Positions 8,278 to 18,570 of a stretch of DNA of 26,699 bases are shown piece after piece. Both the position numbers and the translations under genes were made by a program. Positions within the stretch are counted from its first letter, which is position 1, and every line of letters begins with the position of its first letter. The stretch lies in NCBI GenBank assembly GCA_014885115.2, contig WKLE02000847.1, positions 1 through 26,699 of the forward strand, written 5' to 3'. The stretch is from Asterionellopsis glacialis. Taxonomy: Eukaryota; Bacillariophyta; Plagiogrammaphyceae; Rhaphoneidales; Asterionellopsidaceae. The notes beneath the pieces were generated by a model. That model did no database searches. It was not told the origin of the DNA and saw only the letters and a list, made by a program, of their open reading frames with translations.

Positions 8278-11200
8278 TTATGGAACATTTGCTATGAATA
8301 GTGGACCAGCGACAAGAATTGTTGTTGACAATAACTTGATGACGACATGAAGTGAAGGTCCTGCAGTATCCTTGAAAGGATCTCCGACTGTATCCCCAGT
8401 CTAGGATTATCAATCAAAAACAGAATGATTAGAGAGAATCACAGCAGGAAAACGATTTTATTCTCGTTATGGATAGATTTCAAAATTGGAATATAGAGTA
8501 TACCACTTACAACTGATGCTTTATGTGCTTCTGAATTTTTCCCTCCAAAGTTACCCAATTCGATGTATTTTTTGGCATTGTCCCAGGCACCACCTGCTGT
8601 ATCTAGGAATAAAGCCATGAGAATTCCAGTAACAGTTCCAAACATGAGATATGCCGCCAGAACTTCAGCTCCCAAAAGAGGTTTACCCGTGTACTCTCCA
8701 ACGTAACGGAAGACAAGTCCTACCAAAATTGGAGTAACGACACATACCAAACCTGGGAATCTCATTTCCCGAAGTGCTGCACTTGTCACCAATCCGACAC
8801 AGCGTTCGTAGTCAGGCTTAGCTTTGTACGTCATAATATCTGGGTTGTCATCGAATTGTCTTCGTACTTCCAACACAACTTCGTGGGCTGTTCTCCCCAC
8901 TGCTGAAATAGATAGTCCTGTAAAATAAAAGATAATCATACTGCCCACAAGGCCACCTATGAGAACTTCTGGTTTGGCGATATCTACAGAATTAAATGGA
9001 AGTCCGGAAAACTCTGAAAACTCATCCATAAATGCACCAAACAAAAGGAAGCATGCCATAGATGCTGAACCAATCGAGTACCCCTTTGTCACAGCCTTAG
9101 TTACGTTTCCAGCAGCATCTAGACGATCTGTCACATCTCGAACGTTTTCAGATTGCATTGACATCTCCGCGATGCCTCCAGCATTATCTGCTATAGGACC
9201 GTAGTTGTTCATTGATAAGATATATACTGCATTTGACAGCATACCCATAGTTGCCTGGGATGATCATATAGGAATGAAGATACGTTATTTCGCATTATAA
9301 AAGCATGGCTCACCACATGGTAACCAAAAGTGACTCAACATCGGCTGCATTAAAACTCTAACGAAAGCAAAGAAAAGAACTTACCACAGCTGTTCCGAAT
9401 AATCCTGCATTTCTTCCCTCACCAATACCTGTACTTGAACCAAGATGATATGCCATAAGGACGCATATTGCTACAATCACTGTAGGGATGAAGGTAGCTT
9501 TCATTCCAACACTGATACCAACAATAATGTTTGTACCATGTCCAGTCGTACTGGCTTCACTAATACTTTGGACAGGTCTATAATCATAATCAGTGTAATA
9601 TTGTGTTGAGAGAACAATCACATAGGCACATGCCATACCCACAATACCACAAAGGAAAAATGTGAATCCTGATCCTGGACTAGTTGGGTCTTCTAATAGC
9701 CACCGAGTAATGATATAAAATCCAACAATACTTAAAAAGAGAGCGATACGGTACCCCTTTTGTAATTGAACCATGGGGTTTGAATCCGCGCTGTCTTTGG
9801 TAACGCCTACAAAAGCAATTCCAATACTTGAAACGATGATATCCATAGCATGAACGACAAGCGGGAAAAAGAGAAATTTGGTCGAATACAGTGGATCCAT
9901 ATTTGTTTCACTCGCCAGTGTCGAACCAAGAATCATAGCACCAATAATTTCAGCAGCGACGGACTCAAAGACATCGGCTGAGGATCCAACACAATCACCA
10001 ACCATATCTCCCACGAGGTCTGCAATTGTAGCAGGATTACGTGGATCATCTTCAGGGATAGATTGTTCAACCTTACCCACAAGATCTGCACCGACATCTG
10101 CAGCCTTGGTGTAAATGCCACCACCTAATTGCATAAACAGTGCCACAAAGGAAGCTCCAAAACCATATCCGACAAGAAGCATTGGAATATCAGATGGAGT
10201 GACAGGAGAATCTCTTGAGCCAGCAAACGAAACTTGCAATATCGTAAAGAGAGAAGTGACACCTTGATAGTTTGTATATTTTAGCACAGAAGAAAAGAAA
10301 TGGTTGAGTATGCATGTGTAGATGTTGCTCACCAACACTGAGTACCAAGATCAAAAGGTTTATCTGATACATTATAATGCCATTTTTCGTTGAAAGTATA
10401 GTCCTATAGCCACAATCAGAGCCATACTTTACATACCTGTAATGCATAATGTTAAGTTGAGGACTGCACTAAAGGCACCACCCCGGAAACAAATGACTAG
10501 CGCTTCTCCGTAGGACCGACAGGCAGCTGAAGCTACACGAATATTCGATTGAGCAGCTACCCACATACTCACATATCCTGATATAGCAGAACAAACTGCA
10601 CCAAAGACAAATCCTAAAGCAGCGACAACACCAAGCATACTATTACCCAAATATGCAACTCCCTTGGTCGAATCATCCCCCATTGGACGGAATTGATACG
10701 AAAGAACAATTAAACCAGCCAATGGTACTGCGAATTTGGCAATTGCCTGGGTGTACATTAGTATCAAGAAGTGGTGAAATTGTGTGTTCATGGTTTGGTG
10801 GTGAGCTTTGTGTATAAAAAAGAAATGACATTCATACAATACCGCCAAGGGAATGATGGTAATATGTACATCGAAATACCTCAAAACTTACATGGTATTG
10901 AACGTGTAAGAAACCAGTAGCTCCTTCACGGATAGGATCTGATACAGCTCTCATTTCGGAAGTTCCATTATCACATTGAAGAACAGCACGGCTTAACCAA
11001 AGTGATGCAATAGCACCAAAGCCACAAGCAGCATAGACAAGTGTCAAAATACACCATTCAATTGATAGGAACGGGCAAATAATGGCCGTTACAAAAAACA
11101 GCACGATAGCATAAAGTTGAAGTTTTTGTGGTGATTGATTTGTAAGATAGGCAAACGCAATACCGCCATTAATACCACCAGCATGTTTCACTCGTTTATG

Positions 11201-11416
11201 GGCACCATTTCGAGCCTTGGCTTTTGCGTCGTACTCATAATCGGCTGATCTTGATGACATATCTAATAATCCTCCTCCTCCTGACCCTGAAGACCCTGAC
11301 GACACAGGAGGTTGTGAAGGATATCTTGATGTTGCACCACCACCCTCCATGTCCTCAATATCTGACATGAAAGGATTACGAGTGTTCCTTTCTGATAATG
11401 GAGCTCCTCTTCTCAT
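8278..11416 (-). CDS. Type II (K+-independent) membrane H+-pyrophosphatase
   Basis: Five exons on the minus strand: 11416-10892, 10746-10437, 10262-9385, 9254-8511 and 8400-8278. The introns are 145, 174, 130 and 110 nt, all GT-AG and in phase, giving 859 aa. Intron 1 holds a TACTAAT branch-point-like string. The enzyme couples hydrolysis of pyrophosphate to H+ pumping into an acidic compartment. The PPi-binding loop [18 protein letters not shown] (about 325-342) and the adjacent EDDPRNP are intact. FGTAVATMGML and [14 protein letters not shown] are restored or flanked by splicing. The C-terminus [18 protein letters not shown]...KLL is complete. Lys624 in [10 protein letters not shown] is the residue that marks K+-independent enzymes (Ala in K+-dependent ones). 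ADLVGD and [13 protein letters not shown] also resemble the plant AVP2 class rather than vacuolar AVP1. A Gly/Ser-rich N-terminal extension of about 80 residues precedes the first membrane helix. ATG at 11416 is the first in frame. Confidence 0.93.
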
Positions 11417-11749
11417 CTTTGCAAATATGTGTTTTTTATTGTTCTCTCCAAGAGAAATCTTCCACAACAGCTCCTATACAAATATAAACGAGAATAGCAC
11501 TCGTTCTCTCGCTCGCTCTCTTCCACTCTAGGACGAAACGCGACCGACACCCAACACAACAATGGAGTCTTTGACTGTGGTTCCCAGTTCTCAGTCTGAC
11601 AAAACAACTTTGGGGTTCGTGGACGCCCCGCACATCACAAACGCTGAAAGGATAGATACAGTGCATTGAAGAAAAGACATCTTTTTGGCAACGACTCATC
11701 AACAAGAAAAAAGATCTGCCGCAGTAAGATTGCTTCCATAAATAATAAA

Positions 11750-11766
11750 TTCTTAAGACTTAAGAA
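11750..11766. repeat. Perfect 8-bp inverted repeat
   Basis: TTCTTAAG, one A, then CTTAAGAA form an uninterrupted 17-nt palindrome upstream of the pyrophosphatase gene. It could be a binding site for a dimeric factor or chance. Confidence 0.5.
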
Positions 11767-11900
11767 GCCTTGAAAGATATTTCGTTGATATCCAACAGTA
11801 CATCAGTTTTTCGTTCCAGTCGTTTTGAAGTAGAAATAAATATGAGTTCACGAGCTATGAAAAACATACGAAAAAAAATCTTTAAAATTACCGATACTTG

Positions 11901-12023
11901 GTACAGGTACCTGTACCTGGTACAGCCGGTACTCGTGCTACTGTACCTGGTACCTGGTACAAATTCGATCTATGTGTTTTCCAGCGATTACCGGACCTAC
12001 CAGGTACTGTACCTGTTATGTAC
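11901..12023. repeat. Cluster of GTAC palindromes
   Basis: Eleven GTAC tetramers occur in 123 nt, eight of them within 11901-11960. They include the perfect 16-bp palindrome GTACAGGTACCTGTAC at 11901-11916 and a period-7 run of GTACCTG at 11943-11960. Related GTAC palindromes occur at 69-96 and 13209-13222, so this is a dispersed intergenic sequence type and not a local accident. Its function is unknown. Confidence 0.7.
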
Positions 12024-13208
12024 AAAAAAAATGCTCCGAAATGATAACTGGTGCTGTATTGCAATCTACGTGCACCTCTAGTAGAAATAGTTTATCATTC
12101 CCAATGGACAAAGGGCACTTCCCGTTTTTGGGCGGAACTTTTTTTTCTACGCAATTTTCTACTAGATTCTTTGTACTAGGATTCGATCGATTTCCGGCTG
12201 TCACCGCAAAAGAACGCCGCAAAAACGATCGAAATAGACCATGGCGAATATTGACGCATTTCTCATGATTGCGGCGTAGTGGTGCCAAGTTCCGGGTGTC
12301 TATAATATAGTCCTTTCATGTCGGAATCCGAATATGCTTGAGATGGGAGATGCGCATTATTTATAGAATTTAATTTTTTTGGCGTTCGAACTTTTTTGTT
12401 CTTTTTCTTGGAGAAATAATGTATGCAGAGTTGCTCAGAAGACGAACTTTATTAGTTAATCACACAAGAACCATCTACATCTTGAATTCGAGCTTATCTA
12501 TGTTGAAACTGATAGCAATTAGCAAGGAAATACACGATGTTGGAAAAAAATGAAAATCACAGAACACTTCTGCAACAATTACCTTTGGACTTCGTATGGC
12601 TGCAGCAATAACAAAGATGGTCCAAGATTGTGTACGATTGGCCTAATATAACAGTGCTTTGACGATTCTCCAAATACAAAGAAAATAAGTGACAGTCCAG
12701 TTTGAATTATTAATATGTTGTATAACAAAGTTTTAAATCCAACAATCAAATAATATTAAGCCGGCTTTTGTCGTACGGATGCATTCGCATACGTAGTTAA
12801 GTAAGGACAAAGTTTATGAAAGAAGTAGACGTAATTTTCTGAGTAGCTGCAGAAATAAAGAGACAACAATCAATAAAAAGAATAGAAACGTAAAGTCCCA
12901 TTTCCGTAAACAATTTGACTACAGTATGGTACAACGATTTCTCAAAAATGGTCGTGTGCTGTCTATTTCAACAATCAACAATCTGAAGTGCACTTTTAAG
13001 AGAAAACACAATGATAGTCAGTAAATTTTGAATTAATCAATCTGGAAATTACAACATACAATCAACAATCTTATGTTGTTTTAGATCGGGCTATTAGTAT
13101 CGTACGAATGGAATGGTGCAACTACTAAATTAAATTTAGTTCCTACAAAACAGGTTAAAAAAACTAGAGAGAACTCATATTTTTTGCCATGCAACATGCT
13201 TGAGACCT

Positions 13209-13222
13209 GTACGAGCTCGTAC
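13209..13222. repeat. 14-bp GTAC palindrome
   Basis: GTACGAGCTCGTAC is a perfect palindrome. The copy at 69-82 differs by one base. It lies just upstream of the ORC4-like remnant. Confidence 0.6.
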
Positions 13223-13257
13223 TGTAATGTGGGACTAGTCCTACCAACTGCTACAGG

Positions 13258-14344
13258 TATTAATGCTACTATTAATGTAAACAAAAACTATGAACCAGCA
13301 GATGAGAAGCAAGAACAAGCACATGGAGATGCCAATACTATAGAAATCGAAGAAGGGGTCCAAAAGAAAGCTAGGAAGGACCAGCTTGATATGGAAAAGT
13401 TGCTACGGTTGAGAAATTCGTCATTTACATCAGATCTGGCACTCTTAGATGAAGCACTGAAAACTTTGTGTGTCGACTCCATTCCAATTTTAATAGGTAG
13501 TACATTTATTAGATGGAATCGATGCATTTCTGGGATCCTCAACATCTGACTTGGAGGGAATAATGGCGTCTGAATCTGCATGCAAAACTTATCGACAGTT
13601 GCTATGGTATAATTTGTTGGAACGGGTGGCTACTCAATTTTCATTCATTAGGCTTGTGGACATTGCGTCTCATTAGGGGCATCGACTGTTGGAGATGTCA
13701 TGGAAAGGAATTGGAAGGTGGGGAAGGATGTATGTTTTTCTGTAGTGTATTTTCTTGTGCACTTTCTCTTTATCTTGAAGACTGTAACACATTACTAAGA
13801 AAGATGAAGCGGTACACTGCAAAAGATGCATAAGTCGGAATTCTACTCAAGCTGAAATGTGACCACTTCCTTCAAGTCCTTGCTGACATGGGAGCATCAT
13901 CCACCAGTGATGCTAATCCAGTAGACAATCCCCGTGCACAAGCTCTGCTGGATTTGTCGGGACCACAATTTGCTGTGCTGTTATCAGCCAGGCGAATTTT
14001 AGTTAGAGTTCACCAACAAAAAGAAACGCCGAAATCCCTTACAATGGAACAAATACCAAACTTATCAGGAAAATTCAAATCCATACGGTGATCGTTTAAT
14101 GCATTTGTCCTCTGTTGATCTACTTGAAATGGATGTTATAAGGCCATCTGCTGATCATACAGGTGGTGGTCTGCTTCAGTAGTATGATTATAACCAATCT
14201 TACTATGCAATGGATACTGCTACGATGAATCGTATGCCACTGCATGTTCCGGTAGATATTGTTAGGGAGTTGGGGGGAATACTTCGGGACAACAAGCTAG
14301 ATTGTTCAACAGCATTGCAAGTCTGGGGAAGAAAAAGAAACTAA
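13258..14344 (+). pseudogene. Decayed ORC4-like (origin recognition complex subunit) gene
   Basis: Protein-like segments in three frames follow the order of ORC4, the AAA+/winged-helix subunit of the replication initiator. Segment 1 (to about 13500) ends LLDEALKTLCVDSIPILI. After a frameshift, segment 2 (13506-about 13650) reads LLDGIDAFLG, at the place of the Walker B 'LDEhDhF' motif, then LLWYNLLERVATQ. Segment 3 (13888-about 14080) has DLSGPQFAVLLSARRIL, matching the start of the C-terminal winged helix. Segment 4 (14081-14344, another frame) has LLEMDVIRPS, an in-frame TAG at 14180, and a C-terminal stretch ending with TAA at 14342. The Walker A part is missing upstream. Several stops also fall in 13660-13840. 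At least two frameshifts and a nonsense codon make a functional gene unlikely unless unrecognised introns explain them. The family assignment is from motif order and memory of ORC4. Confidence 0.5.
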
Positions 14345-14860
14345 TAATGAACTATAAAACTTTGCTACTCTTCATAACGGCGAGCCGCGTTTTCTACATG
14401 AGACTTCAATGTGTAAAACATTTGCAAGGTAACTTATTCTACAAATCATGGATTTCTTATCCGTTTCTAGTGTGAATGCAATTGTAATCTCTAGACAAGT
14501 CTACGGGAACTAAATTCTTTTGCTTTGTTCAACACTTGGTCTTCTTAATGCATAATCAATGGGAAGGGGTTGACTTAACAAGTAGCGATGTTCTCTCGGG
14601 TTTCTTATCACCAGATTTGGCTCTTTTGCACTTATTGACTTTAACATTGTATCAACAATAAGGGCCAGTTTATAACAAGAGTGAATCGTCCAAACAATGA
14701 ATTAAGCATGATCAATGATGAAATTGCAAGCAAGACCATGTACCAAGTCTGATATTGATATTTTTCCTGCATTGCATGAAGCGGTTTCCAACAACAAATG
14801 TAATTTGTGTATAGGCATCAAACCAGGATAAGTTTGCTCCAGTGATCGGAAGCTAAATAT
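14345..14860. other. Intergenic region, nothing recognised
   Basis: About 500 nt of AT-rich sequence with frequent stops in all frames. No RNA gene, repeat or promoter stands out. Confidence 0.4.
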
Positions 14861-15170
14861 ATGGCAGAGCAAAAGGCATGGATCAAACGTGATGAGCTGG
14901 AAGACTGCAGTACCATAGATGAATGGAATCTCCGAAGAGCAATCGAAGGTAAGTAAAACAAAACATAGCCATCTTTTGATATAAACATTTATGTTTAAGT
15001 ATGTAAATATATTTCAGAGATACAACACAGCGCAATTATCTTCTTTCTGATATGCACAAGAATCTCTGGTCATGCGGGTGCAACAACACGCAAAACAGCA
15101 GCAAATCCTCCACCCTTCTACCCTTGCTCACAGCATTCCAAATCTATCCCTTCCGCTACAGTAATTCATC
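14861..15170 (+). pseudogene. Unidentified gene remnant with a splice-like junction
   Basis: An ATG at 14861 opens 29 codons that look protein-like (MAEQKAWIKRDELEDCSTID, then EWNLRRAIE) and run into GTAAGT at 14949. A TTTCAG at 15012-15017 would close a 69-nt intron. The downstream sequence does not continue well in one frame. One frame gives TTQRNYLLSD, while a Gln-rich stretch (VQQHAKQQQ) appears in another, and stops follow by about 15180. I do not recognise the family. It may be a broken gene fragment like the ORC4 remnant before it, or part of a gene whose exon structure I have misread. Confidence 0.25.
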
Positions 15171-15270
15171 ATATTTAGCTCATTGTGGAGGTTTGGATGC
15201 AGCTCTACCAGATGAGCATATTAAAATAGACACTGATGCCATATTATATCCAACCAGAACCCTGAACTTT

Positions 15271-18228
15271 TTAGAGCCTTATGAGATTGAAAGTGCATTC
15301 CGGATACTTGGTATTGTCACCATAATTGGTTGGGACCATATAAACTCCAGCCTTCTTTTTAGCAATACCAGAACATCCGTTTTCATCCTTAAATTTGCCA
15401 GTCTTCATTAGCATGACATGATGTTGACCTTTGCCGCTATTGATGTTATTATCAGGTTGACCTACGTCCCAGTAATTACCATCATTATCAAACCATTCTG
15501 AACCATCTGACCATTTCCAAACAACATTGGATTCTGCTCCAGAATTACTCCTGGATTCATCGTCTTGGATCCCTCCGATCCAAACATTCTTACCAGTAAT
15601 GCTTGTTGCGGTTAACACCATATCAAACTCTTCTTGGTTGATAATTGATGCTAAGGTCCCTCCACATTTTGGTGCACGATGAGTATTGTGCCCACAGAAA
15701 TTAACTTCTTCTGGGTTTAACACATAAACATAGTCCTCTCCATCGCGTTTTAAGGTACTGTCAGCACACATGTCAATCGTTTCTGATGATCCAAAATCAC
15801 CAACACCAGTATAGGAAAACCCATTGAAACTGATGGCATAAGATCCAGATCCATAACTACAGCAAATTCCATCACCGTAGGAATCAGCTATCTTGAAGGT
15901 GCAAGAGTCACTTGGAAGACAACGAGTTTCTGTATAGGTTGTTCCACTGTCGCTGTACCCATTGCCCATGGCTACTTGACCCCCCGACATGTCTGTGACT
16001 TCCCATGAGGTCTCTCCGGGATAATTATCTGTTGTCAACTCTAGGGTGAATATTTCACCCGTTTCAGTTGGACAACTGAATGGCGTTGGAGCAGCTGTTG
16101 GAGAAGGAGTTGCATCAGGATCTTGATCGCATCCTCCAAAAGCAACTTCTGATGGAGTTTCAAGAGTCACGCCTCCAGCTTCACATCCTTCTGCCACTAA
16201 GAGGTCGTACGCAGCTTTGGCCTGAACAATACCAAAGCCATAATTGACATCACACCCACTAGTTCCTTTATCCTTCGCAGTTTTAATTAGAACATTGCGG
16301 ATTTGGTAATTGGTGCAGGTTGGAAAGTGTGACCAAACTAGGGCTGCCACTCCTGCAACATGGGGGGTTGCCATAGATGTGCCAGAATAGGACGTGTACC
16401 TATTGTCTGGTATGGTGGATTTGACACTTACTCCTGGACCTGCAATTTCTGTCTGAGAATTGTATGTTGAAAAGGAGGCTATATTTTCATTACTGCCAAC
16501 TGCTGCCACAGACATGACTGCAGGATAAGACGCTGGGTAAGAATAAGTTGAGTCATAACTGTTTCCAGCCGCAGCAATAATCAAGACACCTAAATCATAA
16601 GCATCATTGTAGGCTTGTTCGACAGTAGATGAAGATCCGCTACCACCCAGGCTCATGCTAATGACCTTGGCTCCAGCAGCAATGCAGCCGTCTACAGCAC
16701 TCAGGACCGAGGCCGTTGAGCCAGTGCCGCTGTCGCTTAAACCCTTGCCAATGTGAAAGGTAAACTTGGAAGGATCAGGGTTGACACTGTTCACACCCAT
16801 ACCATTACTTCCTATTGCTCCAATAGTTCCAGCACAGTGGGTGCCATGTCCATTGCCGTCACTATTCCAATCACCAACAGTTGTGCTTGTTCCAGTAACA
16901 CCATGACCACTCGTAGGCAAATCTTCATGCCCTAAATCATAACCGGTATCAACAACGCAAACCTTTATTGAAGTTGATCCTTGCGATACTTGGTCAGCCT
17001 GTACCATAGCAAGGCCATAGGGTTGGTCCTCAGCAAGATTGCGTCTTTCAGAGCTCACCGAGGATGGGTCCACAACATCCTCATTGGGGGGTACTGAAAC
17101 AATGCTATCTGGTGCATAGCTCTCAACATTTTCATCATTTAGGAGGTTTTGAATATTTCCACGTTGCATTCGGACAGCAGCTGTATGCAGGCGGTTTATT
17201 TCCTTTTTCAACTGCCCATTGACAGCCAAGGATTTAATGTTCTGTTTTCCCGCATTGTTCTTGTACCTAACAATTAGGTCAATTTCATCTTCCTTCTTGC
17301 CAACACATCTCCCTCCGTTGTTGCAAGAAGCACCTTCACACTCATCATCCTGCAAGCACTTTGCACCGGGAGGAAGCAACAATGCATCACCTGTCATTTG
17401 GCAATTTTCGCTATTTTTGTAACAGGTGATAGTAAGGGTTTCATCATTGGACAGAGTGTACGTATAGGTGTGAGTTCTATCTTCACTTGTACCTGAGAGA
17501 ATCATCTGATGGGCAGGACAAAGATGAATCTTCTGAATATCACCAGCTGGAGTGGTCCTATCCAAGTAAGCTTCTTGAGGACAAACAGAATAGATATCTG
17601 CAGCAACAGTCTTAGTAATTGCTGACAATGTGGCAGTTGCAGTGTACTCTTGGACACGTCTCCCCTCAGCGATAGTACTACGAGATGTTTTTCTGTTGGC
17701 AACAGCAAAATCACGAACATGTGTGTTGGTAGCAACAACATTACCGTTTGAGGAAGAAACCAAGAGAGCCGAGTCACCATCCTTTTTGACCTCGGTTTCT
17801 TTGGCAAGCGTTGCAGCGGCAAATGCCGTTGCCAGGTTGCACAAAGCAAGGATTACGATAAAAATGGTGAGAAAAAGCAAAACACGTTTGGTCTTGAACA
17901 AGCTCTTTTGCAGTTCAAACTGTTCCTGTACAATCTTGTAGACCTTGTCGTTGGAGAGAAAGCCTCTGTTGGAACCATCCATATCTCTCATGGCTTGCTG
18001 AGCTTCATCGAGTTTCCCTTTTCCTTCCAAGTCATACAACTTGGACGTGTCAGAGAGTCGATTTTGACCGTCCCTGTTGAGTTTCTTGGGAGACAAAGTT
18101 TGACTGCCTTCAATTGAGGTGTTGGAGCTGGACGAGGTGGTGGCAGAAGTGCGGTGGACTCCTTCCTCCATGGCTTCGTTTTCGTTGATATCAACGAGGT
18201 CGATCTGCTCGTGCTTCTTATCGTTCAT
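15271..18228 (-). CDS. Membrane-anchored subtilisin-like protease with C-type lectin domain
   Basis: Intronless gene for 985 aa, started at the first ATG (18228). The frame is open to 18282 only from a TTG. Parts in order: a cytosolic Ser-rich N-terminus; an EF-hand-like pair (about 65-100); one transmembrane helix (115-140), which makes a type II membrane protein; an ectodomain with a Cys-rich EGF-like patch (about 292-310); and a propeptide-like stretch before the catalytic domain. The S8 peptidase domain (about 400-685) has the triad Asp427 (VVDTG), His461 (GHGTHCAG) and Ser618 (SGTSMATPHVAG), with oxyanion Asn556 (AAGNS). A Pro/Thr linker follows (about 703-717). Next is a repeat-type Cys module with DSYGDGICC (about 720-820), and then a C-type lectin-like domain (about 832-985) with WIGG, WKWSDGSEW and a QPD motif at 924-926. 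QPD is the galactose-type specificity motif in animal lectins. It probably cleaves proteins at the cell surface or in the secretory pathway; sugar binding would target it. Confidence 0.88.
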   Translation of the reverse strand: MNDKKHEQIDLVDINENEAMEEGVHRTSATTSSSSNTSIEGSQTLSPKKLNRDGQNRLSDTSKLYDLEGKGKLDEAQQAMRDMDGSNRGFLSNDKVYKIVQEQFELQKSLFKTKRVLLFLTIFIVILALCNLATAFAAATLAKETEVKKDGDSALLVSSSNGNVVATNTHVRDFAVANRKTSRSTIAEGRRVQEYTATATLSAITKTVAADIYSVCPQEAYLDRTTPAGDIQKIHLCPAHQMILSGTSEDRTHTYTYTLSNDETLTITCYKNSENCQMTGDALLLPPGAKCLQDDECEGASCNNGGRCVGKKEDEIDLIVRYKNNAGKQNIKSLAVNGQLKKEINRLHTAAVRMQRGNIQNLLNDENVESYAPDSIVSVPPNEDVVDPSSVSSERRNLAEDQPYGLAMVQADQVSQGSTSIKVCVVDTGYDLGHEDLPTSGHGVTGTSTTVGDWNSDGNGHGTHCAGTIGAIGSNGMGVNSVNPDPSKFTFHIGKGLSDSGTGSTASVLSAVDGCIAAGAKVISMSLGGSGSSSTVEQAYNDAYDLGVLIIAAAGNSYDSTYSYPASYPAVMSVAAVGSNENIASFSTYNSQTEIAGPGVSVKSTIPDNRYTSYSGTSMATPHVAGVAALVWSHFPTCTNYQIRNVLIKTAKDKGTSGCDVNYGFGIVQAKAAYDLLVAEGCEAGGVTLETPSEVAFGGCDQDPDATPSPTAAPTPFSCPTETGEIFTLELTTDNYPGETSWEVTDMSGGQVAMGNGYSDSGTTYTETRCLPSDSCTFKIADSYGDGICCSYGSGSYAISFNGFSYTGVGDFGSSETIDMCADSTLKRDGEDYVYVLNPEEVNFCGHNTHRAPKCGGTLASIINQEEFDMVLTATSITGKNVWIGGIQDDESRSNSGAESNVVWKWSDGSEWFDNDGNYWDVGQPDNNINSGKGQHHVMLMKTGKFKDENGCSGIAKKKAGVYMVPTNYGDNTKYPECTFNLIRL

Positions 18229-18543
18229 GGTGAATGAAGGGTTGGGGTGGGGGTGTTGATACACTGTTCTCGCTAGAAGCAAAACTGGTCTTCAATAAAT
18301 TGCTTGATTGCAAAATCAACACTAGGATGTTGACTTCAATTCTTGTGATTTATTGTGAGCTATTCCTCCGGAAACGAAATTCCTTGCCATTTGGGTTTGT
18401 GTCAGTGCAAATCCCTCTATATCCAGTACGCGGCATGTACTCTAGGTAATTTTTTCTAGTTTCATGTTTTTATTTCGCGTTTTTATTTCGCGTTTTTATT
18501 TCGCGTTTTAAGTTCGCGTTTTGAGGTTCGCGTTTTTATTTCA
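18229..18543. other. Protease promoter region ending in a tandem repeat
   Basis: Sequence upstream of the protease gene. Nothing coding is supported. The right end is the 13-bp tandem array listed separately, after which the retrotransposon leader appears to begin. Confidence 0.4.
18466..18543. repeat. 13-bp tandem repeat, six units
   Basis: Three exact copies of GTTTTTATTTCGC (18466-18504) are followed by three diverged copies: 13 nt at 18505, 14 nt at 18518 and a partial one at 18532. It lies just 5' of the retrotransposon. It may be host minisatellite at the insertion site, or promoter repeats of the element itself, as in some LINE 5' UTRs. Confidence 0.85.
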
Positions 18544-18570
18544 GGATAGGCTTATGCTCTAATACAGTGA

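Larger units (their letters stand above)
11417..13257. other. AT-rich intergenic region without an intact gene
   Basis: This stretch begins with the pyrophosphatase 5' leader and promoter. It holds a 17-bp inverted repeat at 11750-11766 and a dense GTAC cluster at 11901-12023. From about 12300 to 13200 it is AT-rich with no codon bias or motif that I can recognise. Open frames at 11770-12288 on either strand look like chance translations of low-complexity sequence. Confidence 0.5.

Noticed and set aside
10321..10370. A mini-exon (LILVLSVG) inside pyrophosphatase intron 2
   Set aside because: No acceptor/donor pair gives the correct phase, while direct splicing of 10437 to 10262 is in frame and gives CITG-VTSLF.
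11972..12288. Overlapping 90-98 codon ORFs on both strands
   Set aside because: They start within the GTAC cluster, have no domain, and mirror each other; chance translation is likely.
12380..12395. tRNA B-box-like GTTCGAA
   Set aside because: No matching A box or cloverleaf can be formed around it.
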